DNA of 64,000 nucleotides, taken from CAVSCR01 sp963726575 (GTDB lineage: Bacteria > Actinomycetota > Actinomycetes > JAHEKZ01). Position numbers and translations under genes: made by a program. The stretch's first letter is position 1, and every line of letters begins with the position of its first letter. The stretch lies in contig CAVSCR010000007.1 in NCBI GenBank assembly GCA_963726575.1, forward strand, positions 248,001-312,000. The letters are read 5' to 3'. The notes under the pieces were generated by a model that was given only the letters and a program-made list of their open reading frames with translations, made no database searches and was not told the DNA's origin. Below are positions 42,047 to 49,479 of this stretch, in pieces.

Positions 42047-45046
42047 ATGGGGTTGCTGTCATCTGGCTCGCCGCGTCGAACCGCGTTACTGGCCTCGGCC
42101 GTCCTGACGCTGGCGTGCGGCCTGGGCGCAACCACCATTCCACTGGCCAACGCTGCGCCGCATGCGGCTCCGGCGAAGGAAGACACCGGTCACCGATCAC
42201 TGGCGACGCCAGACAAGGGCTACTACGACGCCCGCGCCGGCGGGAGCACCGCTGAGCGGGCCACCCTCGCGCAGCGGGCCACCAGGGCTTCGTCTCGCGC
42301 CAGCACCGAGCGCTTGCGTGCCTCGCTGGGTCAACAGGCGGTCGTCGACATGGACGGGCTGACCAAGACGCCGCGCATGCTCGCCCGGCTCGACGGCTAC
42401 CTGACGAGGCCCAGCCGTCGGTCAGCCGCCGTCATCACGATGCGCTATGTGAGTAGTCACCTTGCAGCCTTGGGCCTGACCCGAGGCGACCTGAAGACGT
42501 TCTCCCTGACCCGGCAGTGGACCGACGTCTCCGGTATCCGCCACGTGGCATGGACCCAGTGGGCCGGGGGCTATGAGGTGTTCGGCAACGGGCTGCAGGC
42601 CAATGTCACCCGGAACGGCCGGCTGCTCAGCCTGAGCGGTTCTCCCGTGCCTGGCCTGACCGCCCCGAGCGTGCGGGTCGCGAAGGTCGCATCCCCCAGC
42701 CGGGCCATCGCAGTCGCGCGGGCCGATGTCGGGGAGTCGGTCAAGGCCGGGCCTGCCGACACGGCGCGCCAGATGCTGTTCCTGACCCCGGCAGGCGTTC
42801 GCCTGGGTTGGCTGTCCGTCACGATGTCGGCGTCGCGCCCGACAGACACGTTCGTCGACGCGGCCACGGGCCAGGTGCTTTACCGGCGTGACCTCGCCGC
42901 AAACGAGATCGTGCCGGTCCACACCAAGGTCGTGAGCGATTCCTCGACCGGCCTGGTGCACCAGTACTTCCCGAAGGCACCACGAGGGGGCGTACCCCGG
43001 AACGTCAACTTCACCAAGCTGGGGTGGTTGCGGGGCAAGGCCACGATACTTGCGGGCAACAACTCCCACACCTACTCCGACGTCAACGACGACAACAAGT
43101 CGAACAAGACCGAGGAGGTTCACCCCACGTCCGGCCACGCGTGGAACTACAAGCTAAAGCCGTTCCACCTGAAGGGCCACGGGTTCGCTCAGTTCTGTGA
43201 CGCGCCGTACCCGTGCAGCTGGAACCCGTACAAGGCCTTCTCCTGGAAGGTCAACCGGGCCCAGAACGCGACCCAGGTGTTCTTCTTCGTCAACAACTTC
43301 CACGACCACCTGTTGCGGTCGCCGATCGGCTTCACTGCGGCGGCCGGCAACTTCCAGCGGATCAACAAGAGCGGTCGAGGTGTCGGCCACGACGCCGTGC
43401 AGACGCAGACTGATGATGGCGCGAACACAGGAAAGGGCCAGTTGCGCGGGTTCCCGAACGGGGATCACATCGACAACGCGAACATGGCAACGCCGGTTGA
43501 CGGCCGCGCCCCGCGCATGCAGATGTACTTGCAGCACGCGCCCTTCACGTCGTATCCCAACGGCGACCCGTTCAGCCCGACCAACGTCGGTGACGAGGCG
43601 GACACGGTGTACCACGAGTACACCCATGGCCTGTCGAACCGGCTCGTGGTCAACGTGAACGGGCACTCAACCCTCGGCGCGGTACAGGCTGGCGCGATGG
43701 GCGAGGCCTGGAGCGACTGGTACGCCATGGATTACCTCGTCGCCCGAGGCCTTCAGCCAGATACAAAGGGCACGGCTGACGTGGCGTTGTTCCAGTACGA
43801 CGGTGACGGCGTGTTCTTCGACCGAACTGAGCCGATCGACTGCAAGGTAGGCGACACCTCAACGCTGTGCTCCGGCGGAGAGACCGGTCACACCGGGGGC
43901 TACACCTACGCCGACTACGCGAAGGTCTTTGGCGCCCCCGAGGTCCACTCCGACGGTGAGATCTGGGCGCAGACCCTGTGGGACCTGCGCGACAAACTGG
44001 GCTCGAAGCGAACTGAGTCGCTAGTCACCCGGGCGATGTCCCTGTCGCCGAGCAACCCCTCGTTCGTCGACGAGCGCAACGCCATCTTGCTGGCCGATCT
44101 GGCAACGACCGGAGGCGCGGACCAGACCAAGATCTGGCAGGTCTTTGCCCATCGTGGGCTGGGCTACTTCGCAGGTGCGCTGAGCGGCGACGACGCCACA
44201 CCTGGCGCGAGCTTCGAGACACCGCCGACCGGCAGCGCCCTGGGCACCTTGAGCGGCAAGGTGACCGACAGCTTGACCGGAGACCCGATCCAGGGTGCGA
44301 CGGTGACGGTTGCCTTTGGTGGCTCGCCCTTCGCCACCAATCCGACGGTGACGACCGCCGCCGATGGGACCTACACGATGTTCGCGATCCCGCAGGGGAC
44401 GTACCCGAAGCTGACGATCGCCGGCCCGGGCTACGACGCACAGACCTTCTCGCTGGACCTGAACCAATCGACGGTCACCAAGAACGCCGCGTTGGAGCGT
44501 GACTGGGCTGCTGGGTCCGGCGGTGCCACGATCGACAGCTTCACCGGCCCGAACTTCCCCGGGTGTGGTCCGGGCAAGGCGATCGACCAGTCGGTTGCCA
44601 TTGGCTGGGACAGTACGAGCGACCTCGTCAACGGTGCTCCCGGACCGGCGACCGCCAAGTACATCGTGATCAAGCTCCCGCAGCCCGTTGATCTGGATCA
44701 CGTGACTCTCGACCCGCACGCGGTGTGTGGAGACGGTACGAGTGCGAGCATGGGCAGCTACACGATCGAGGCGTCTCCAGACGGGACGACTTACACCACC
44801 ATCGCGAGTGGAACGTTCGTAGCCTCCGACGTCTCCCACACCAACACCGTGCCGGTGAGCGGTCCGGGCACTACCAACGTCCAGTACGTCAAGGTGTGGA
44901 ACAACGCGCCGCTGGTAGTCGTCGACAACAGTCCGGGCACGGGGAGCTACCCCCCCGACGCCTGCTCGGCGACCGCAGGCAACTACTCCGGCTGCACGTA
45001 CCTCGATCTCGGTGAGGCCGGCGTCTACGGAGTGGCCTCACCGTAG
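42047..45046 (+). CDS. Secreted M36 (fungalysin) metalloprotease
   Basis: 999 residues from the ATG at 42047 (GAGGGG upstream). A signal peptide comes first (cut near ANA-AP). The FTP propeptide spans about residues 80-290. The catalytic domain has the zinc motif HEYTH (His523, Glu524, His527) and third ligand Glu553 in MGEAWSDWY. A carboxypeptidase-regulatory-like beta domain follows (GTLSGKVTDSLTGDPIQGATVTV, about 745-820), and a discoidin/F5-8-like domain closes (about 850-999). It should be an extracellular protease attached through its C-terminal binding domain. It is one of three large exported hydrolases in the window. Confidence 0.93.
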   Translation: MGLLSSGSPRRTALLASAVLTLACGLGATTIPLANAAPHAAPAKEDTGHRSLATPDKGYYDARAGGSTAERATLAQRATRASSRASTERLRASLGQQAVVDMDGLTKTPRMLARLDGYLTRPSRRSAAVITMRYVSSHLAALGLTRGDLKTFSLTRQWTDVSGIRHVAWTQWAGGYEVFGNGLQANVTRNGRLLSLSGSPVPGLTAPSVRVAKVASPSRAIAVARADVGESVKAGPADTARQMLFLTPAGVRLGWLSVTMSASRPTDTFVDAATGQVLYRRDLAANEIVPVHTKVVSDSSTGLVHQYFPKAPRGGVPRNVNFTKLGWLRGKATILAGNNSHTYSDVNDDNKSNKTEEVHPTSGHAWNYKLKPFHLKGHGFAQFCDAPYPCSWNPYKAFSWKVNRAQNATQVFFFVNNFHDHLLRSPIGFTAAAGNFQRINKSGRGVGHDAVQTQTDDGANTGKGQLRGFPNGDHIDNANMATPVDGRAPRMQMYLQHAPFTSYPNGDPFSPTNVGDEADTVYHEYTHGLSNRLVVNVNGHSTLGAVQAGAMGEAWSDWYAMDYLVARGLQPDTKGTADVALFQYDGDGVFFDRTEPIDCKVGDTSTLCSGGETGHTGGYTYADYAKVFGAPEVHSDGEIWAQTLWDLRDKLGSKRTESLVTRAMSLSPSNPSFVDERNAILLADLATTGGADQTKIWQVFAHRGLGYFAGALSGDDATPGASFETPPTGSALGTLSGKVTDSLTGDPIQGATVTVAFGGSPFATNPTVTTAADGTYTMFAIPQGTYPKLTIAGPGYDAQTFSLDLNQSTVTKNAALERDWAAGSGGATIDSFTGPNFPGCGPGKAIDQSVAIGWDSTSDLVNGAPGPATAKYIVIKLPQPVDLDHVTLDPHAVCGDGTSASMGSYTIEASPDGTTYTTIASGTFVASDVSHTNTVPVSGPGTTNVQYVKVWNNAPLVVVDNSPGTGSYPPDACSATAGNYSGCTYLDLGEAGVYGVASP

Positions 45047-45115
45047 CCCGGGCACTCGGACCCTCGCCAGGCGTGCCGGGAGTCGTCGTCGCTGTGCCTG
45101 AAGCCGGCGCGTGGG

Positions 45116-45805
45116 TCACGTCGTGGAGTCAAAGCCGGCCTCGGCGAACCACGCTCGAGCCCGTCCGATGCGCCGTTCACTCGACAGCACGCGCCAATGA
45201 ATCAGGAGCGATGGGTGGCGGTCGAGCGTCCGCCGAAATCGAGCGAAGGCGCCACGCCCTATTAGTGACTGACGAAGTTGGTCGCCCGCGAGATCCGGTT
45301 GGAGCGCCGCGAAATCCGCCATGTCCTGCCACGCGGCTCGGCTTCCCACCGCAAACACGCTGAGCCAGCGGTCCGGGTCCGACTCCGGATCTGGCACCTC
45401 ATCGGCGCCACCGTCGAGTATCTCCTGTGGCCAACAGACTCCCGACTCCAAGTCGAGCCACCCGCCCTCTTCGCCGTCGAGCAGATCGGCGAGGTCCTCA
45501 AGGTCGACGGCCAACAGTTGCTTCCCCGTCGGGCGATCAGCTTGAAGCGCCTCGAGCTGATCGGCCAGCTCGAGGTCGCCAGTCCAGGCGCGGGCCCGCA
45601 CCTCGGCTGCGAGGTTGCGGGCTGCCCTGTCGCTGTCCGGAACGCTCTCTCGCATTCCCAGCAGGACGCCAGCCGCCGCGGCCTGCAGCAGACCGCAAGG
45701 CAGGACTTGGTACGCCGCTACGACTGCGGCGGGCGGGTCTGGACGGGCGACTGAAGCAGTGAGCGCGCGCCATACCGCTTCGATGCGCTCCCGATCGTCG
45801 CTCAT
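45116..45805 (-). CDS. UPF0158 family protein
   Basis: 229 residues, ATG at 45805 with GGAG 7 nt upstream. The C-terminal 140 residues match UPF0158: DLESGVCWPQEIL, RWLSVFAVGSRAAWQDMADFAAL, IGRGAFARFRRTLDRHPSLL and RIGRARAWFAEAGF. The N-terminal part (about 90 residues, VLPCGLLQAAAAGVLLG) is helical and less conserved. The function of the family is unknown. It converges on the protease gene. Confidence 0.85.
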   Translation of the reverse strand: MSDDRERIEAVWRALTASVARPDPPAAVVAAYQVLPCGLLQAAAAGVLLGMRESVPDSDRAARNLAAEVRARAWTGDLELADQLEALQADRPTGKQLLAVDLEDLADLLDGEEGGWLDLESGVCWPQEILDGGADEVPDPESDPDRWLSVFAVGSRAAWQDMADFAALQPDLAGDQLRQSLIGRGAFARFRRTLDRHPSLLIHWRVLSSERRIGRARAWFAEAGFDSTT

Positions 45806-45918
45806 CGACCTACTCCGCCTTCAGAACGCAGAGACGTTGTTCTTCGAGTCGCGACCTGGCCACGCCGAGAGTCTGCCACCGTCCCCGAGCGCCTGAACCG
45901 AAGACCGTGGATTCCCCG

Positions 45919-45995
45919 TGGAGCCGCCTTGGGGAATCGAACCCCAGACCTACGCATTACGAGTGCGTCGCTCTGGCCAACTGAGCTAAGGCGGC
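45919..45995 (-). tRNA. tRNA-Thr (anticodon CGU)
   Basis: On the minus strand the cloverleaf is complete: acceptor GCCGCCT pairs with AGGCGGC, the D arm contains AGCTCAGTTGGCCAGAGC, the anticodon arm ACGCA-CTCGTAA-TGCGT gives CGT, and the T arm is GTTCGATTC. The CCA tail is encoded (45921-45919). CGU reads the threonine codon ACG, common in a high-GC genome. It lies between the UPF0158 gene and the TAP-like hydrolase. Confidence 0.97.
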
Positions 45996-46100
45996 GTGGA
46001 CCGGGAGGTCCGGTGAGTCATCCGCCGGGGCGGACGACCGCGCGACGAGTGTACCGACCGACGCCCGGCCGCCCGAATCCGATTCGCTTGGCTGCGGCAG

Positions 46101-47663
46101 CTAGCAGGAAGTGCCGTTCTTGGGCACCACATCGTTGATCAGGTACTGCTCGACGGCCCGGTTCACGCAGGAGTTGCCGGCGTTGTAGCCCGTGTGGCCG
46201 TCGCCGTCCCGGGTGACGAGCACGCCGTTCTCGAGTTGATGCGCTAGGTCGACTGCCCATTCGTAGGGGGTGGCGGGGTCGCGGGTCGTGCCGATCACGA
46301 CGATCGGGCCCGAGCCCTTGGCGTGCAGCTTGTGCGGTGGCCGCGCCGCACTGTCCGGCCACACGGTGCACGCGACGGTGCTCCAGGCCAGCGCAGGGCC
46401 GAAGATCGGCGCTTGCTTGGCGAACAGCGTTGCTTGATGGCGTAGCTGCGCCAGCGACGCGTGGACCGGACGGTCGAGACAGTTGATGGCGACGATCGCC
46501 TCGTTGGAGTTGTCCGCGTAGGTGCCATTCGGCTGACGGCGTGCGTACTCATCGGCACTGGCAAGCAGCGCGGTGCCGTCGTTTCCGTTGATCGCCTGGT
46601 CAAGGCCCGCGCGCAGCAGCGGCCAGCCGTTCTGCTTGTCGTAGAGCGGGTATACGACGCCGAGCAGCGCGAGGCCTTGCGTCAGCGGGCGTCCACTCGC
46701 CGTGGGGAGCGGGGTGGAGTCGGTGCGGTCGAGCAGGTCGGCCACCTGCTGGCGGGCCGTCGCCAGGTCGGGACCGACCGGGCAGTCGTTGCGCTTGACG
46801 CAGTCGGCGAGGAAGGAGTCGAGCGCACCTTCGAAGCCCTTCGCCTGCTCGAGCCCCATCTGGACGCCGGACACCTCGGGCGCCACCGCGCCGTCGAGCA
46901 CCATCTTGCCGACGCGCTGCGGGAACAGGTCGGCATAGGTGGCGCCGAGGAACGTTCCGTACGAGGCCCCGAAGTAGTCGAGCTTGGGTTCGTCGAGCAC
47001 GGCGCGGATCACGTCCATGTCGCGCGCGGCGTTCGGAGTGCCGACGAACGGTAGCAAGGCGCCGGATTGTCGTTCGCAGCCGTGTGCCAGGTTCTTCGCC
47101 AGTGCGAGCGCTCGCACTTCCTCAGCGCGGGTGTCTGGCGAGGGGTCCGAGGCGATCAGTCGATCCAACTGCGGCGCGGTGAGGCAATGGATGGCGGTGC
47201 TGCTGCCCACGCCGCGTGGGTCGAAGCCCACGATGTCGAACGCGGCGACCACTGGTTGGGTGAAGACAACGTCGGCGGCCGCGACGTACGGCAGGCCGCT
47301 GACGCCAGGGCCGCCGGGGTTGAACAGCAACGTGCCCTTGCGGTGGCCCGAAGCGAGGTGCTTGTTGAGCGCCAGGTGCACCGTGCCGGCCGATGGGTGG
47401 CGGTAGTCCAAGGGCACATTGATCCGGGCGCACTCGAGCTGGTCGCCGCAACTCGTCCAGGTCACCTGTTGGTCGTAGAACGGTTGCAGGTCTGGCGAAG
47501 GGGCGAGTCGAGCACCTGCAGTCTGACCGCCTGACCCGCTCGGCCTAGCCGAAGTGGGAGTGGGCCCCGCATTCGACGAGAACGGCGATGAGCAACCGAT
47601 CAGGATCAGGGCAGCGACCGCGCCAGCGACGAGCCGGGCTGCCCGCCCGCGGTTGAAGGTCAT
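46101..47663 (-). CDS. Exported alpha/beta hydrolase (tripeptidyl-aminopeptidase-like, lipoprotein)
   Basis: 520 residues. The signal has a lipobox (ALILIGC), then a Ser/Thr/Gly-rich linker, so it should be lipid-anchored outside. The catalytic domain has the oxyanion segment LFNPGGPGVSG, nucleophile Ser in YFGASYGTFLG, Asp in VVIGTTRDPATPYEWA, and His in RDGDGHTGYN. The C-terminal TAP-like domain ends with a paired Cys (CVNRAVEQYL...SC). Members cut tripeptides or other N-terminal groups. It follows holB directly: start ATG at 47663 overlaps the holB stop by 4 nt, as in many actinobacteria. Confidence 0.93.
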   Translation of the reverse strand: MTFNRGRAARLVAGAVAALILIGCSSPFSSNAGPTPTSARPSGSGGQTAGARLAPSPDLQPFYDQQVTWTSCGDQLECARINVPLDYRHPSAGTVHLALNKHLASGHRKGTLLFNPGGPGVSGLPYVAAADVVFTQPVVAAFDIVGFDPRGVGSSTAIHCLTAPQLDRLIASDPSPDTRAEEVRALALAKNLAHGCERQSGALLPFVGTPNAARDMDVIRAVLDEPKLDYFGASYGTFLGATYADLFPQRVGKMVLDGAVAPEVSGVQMGLEQAKGFEGALDSFLADCVKRNDCPVGPDLATARQQVADLLDRTDSTPLPTASGRPLTQGLALLGVVYPLYDKQNGWPLLRAGLDQAINGNDGTALLASADEYARRQPNGTYADNSNEAIVAINCLDRPVHASLAQLRHQATLFAKQAPIFGPALAWSTVACTVWPDSAARPPHKLHAKGSGPIVVIGTTRDPATPYEWAVDLAHQLENGVLVTRDGDGHTGYNAGNSCVNRAVEQYLINDVVPKNGTSC

Positions 47664-48820
47664 GCCCGGGCCAAGGTCAGCATGAGGTTTTCGACTGCCA
47701 ACTGCGGCGCTGCGTTCCCCTGGATCCGCTCCCGGGCCACGACGATCGCCTCGATCCGACGCAGCGTGCCCTCGCGGGTGGAGTTGACGGCCAGCCGCGA
47801 CACCTCACCCGACAGCTCCTCGTTGACCAGCGGGACGTCGGCCTGCGACTGCACCATCAAGACGTCGCGGTAGAACGTCGCGAGGTCGAGCAGTGAGCGG
47901 TCGAGGGCATCGCGGATGCTGCGCTTCTGCCGCGCCTTCTGTGCCTCGCGCAGATCCTTGAACTGCGTACGTGCCCAGTTCGGAACCCGCTTGGGGTTCT
48001 CGACGCCGAGCGCGCGGGCAAGGTCGTCCCGCTCGCCGTCGTCACGTTGAGTGGTGACGGTCGCCGCCTGCGCCTCGGCTGCGTCGATCAGGTCCTGAGC
48101 GCCGATCATGCACTGCCCGAGGTCGTGCAGCTGGAGTGGCAGAGCCAGCACCGCCGATCGACTCAGCCGGGTGGCTTCGTCGGTAGCCAGACCCCGAGCC
48201 CGACCGATGTGGCCCTGTGAAGCGCGGGCGGCGAAGGCGGCGATCGCCGGGTCGACGCCGTCGTGACTCACCAGGTACTCCGCGACCGCGGCGGCGCTGG
48301 GAGTGACCAGCTGCACCTGACGGGTACGTGAGCGGATGGTGAGCAGCAGATCCTCGACGCTGGGTGCGCACAGCAGCCAGACGGTGTGGGGCACCGGCTC
48401 TTCCAGCGTCTTGAGCAGCGCATTGTTGGCTTGCTCGGTGAGCCGGTCGGCGTCCTCGATGATGATCACGCGCCAGCGCCCCTGCGTGGGTGCGGCGGAG
48501 GCCTCGAGCACGAGCTCGCGCACCTCGTCGACCTTGATGCTCAGACCCTCGGTGGCGACGACGTGGACGTCGGCGTGAGTGCCACGCATGGCGGTACGGC
48601 AGGCCTGGCAGTGGTCGCAGCCACCGTCGAGGCACTGCAGCGCAGCGGCGAAGATGCGCGCGGCCGTGGAACGTCCCGACCCGGGTGGCCCGGTGAACAA
48701 CCACGCGTGGGTCATGGCGTGACCCGGCTGGCCATCGAGGGTGTCCTGTGCCCCGGAAACCGCATGACGCAACAACTCGACCACGTGCTGCTGGCCGACC
48801 AGGCGGTCGTAAAGGCTCAT
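47660..48820 (-). CDS. holB: DNA polymerase III delta' subunit
   Basis: 386 residues. AAA+ clamp-loader subunit: LVGQQHVVELLRHAV start, P-loop TGPPGSGRST, zinc cysteines in CLDGGCDHCQACR, and IIIEDADRLTEQANNALLKTLEEP in place of a standard Walker B, followed by LLCAPSVEDLLLTIRSR (sensor 1 region). It opens and loads the beta clamp at replication forks. It overlaps tmk by 4 nt upstream and the TAP-like hydrolase by 4 nt downstream, so the three are translationally coupled in the order tmk-holB-hydrolase. This matches the Rv3644c region of M. tuberculosis. Confidence 0.95.
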   Translation of the reverse strand: MSLYDRLVGQQHVVELLRHAVSGAQDTLDGQPGHAMTHAWLFTGPPGSGRSTAARIFAAALQCLDGGCDHCQACRTAMRGTHADVHVVATEGLSIKVDEVRELVLEASAAPTQGRWRVIIIEDADRLTEQANNALLKTLEEPVPHTVWLLCAPSVEDLLLTIRSRTRQVQLVTPSAAAVAEYLVSHDGVDPAIAAFAARASQGHIGRARGLATDEATRLSRSAVLALPLQLHDLGQCMIGAQDLIDAAEAQAATVTTQRDDGERDDLARALGVENPKRVPNWARTQFKDLREAQKARQKRSIRDALDRSLLDLATFYRDVLMVQSQADVPLVNEELSGEVSRLAVNSTREGTLRRIEAIVVARERIQGNAAPQLAVENLMLTLARA

Positions 48821-49479
48821 ACGGCGACCTCGAGCAGGTGCTGTCTGATCGCTGCATGAACGGCGTCGGCGTCGGCAGTGGCGTCGACCACGAGGTAGCG
48901 CTGTGGCTGGGCCGTCGCGAGCTGCAGGAATCCGGCCCGCACCCGCTCGTGGAACTCCAGCGGCTGCGCCTCCATCTGGTCGACCGCCTCGGTCAGGCGC
49001 GCGAGACCGACGGTGGCTGGCAGGTCGAGCACGATCGTGAGGTCGGGGCTCAGGCCGTCGGTCGCCCAGGCCGACAGTTCGGCCACCTCGTCGACCGGCA
49101 GCGCGCGGCCGGCACCCTGGTAGGCGAGGGAGGAGTCGACGTAGCGGTCGCTGATCACCACGGCTGCGCGCTCGAGAGCGGGCCGGATCACGTGGGCGAC
49201 GTGCTGGGCCCGATCGGCGGCGAACAGAAGCGCCTCGGTGCGTGGAGCCAGCGAGCCGGCGTCGTGGTCAAGCAACATCCGACGCAGCGCCGCCCCAACA
49301 GGGGTGTCACCCGGCTCGTAGGTGACGACGACCTCACGGCCAAGGCTGCGCAGCCATTCGGCGAGCCGCAGGACCTGGGTGGACTTGCCGGCGCCCTCAC
49401 CCCCCTCGAACGCCACGAACCAGCCCGACGGCGGCAAGCCGCCGCTGGGTGCTTCGTGGGAGTGGTTCGAGAGCGTCAC
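48817..49479 (-). CDS. tmk: Thymidylate kinase
   Basis: 220 residues, GTG start at 49479. P-loop FVAFEGGEGAGKSTQ; DRYVDSSLAYQGAGR is the LID-side dTMP-binding motif; LTIVLDLPATVGLARL follows. It converts dTMP to dTDP for DNA synthesis. The start is inside the long observed topA frame but not in the repaired topA tail. TAGGTT ends 6 nt before the GTG, so tmk may have its own leaderless message. The stop overlaps the holB ATG by 4 nt. Confidence 0.95.
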   Translation of the reverse strand: MTLSNHSHEAPSGGLPPSGWFVAFEGGEGAGKSTQVLRLAEWLRSLGREVVVTYEPGDTPVGAALRRMLLDHDAGSLAPRTEALLFAADRAQHVAHVIRPALERAAVVISDRYVDSSLAYQGAGRALPVDEVAELSAWATDGLSPDLTIVLDLPATVGLARLTEAVDQMEAQPLEFHERVRAGFLQLATAQPQRYLVVDATADADAVHAAIRQHLLEVAV

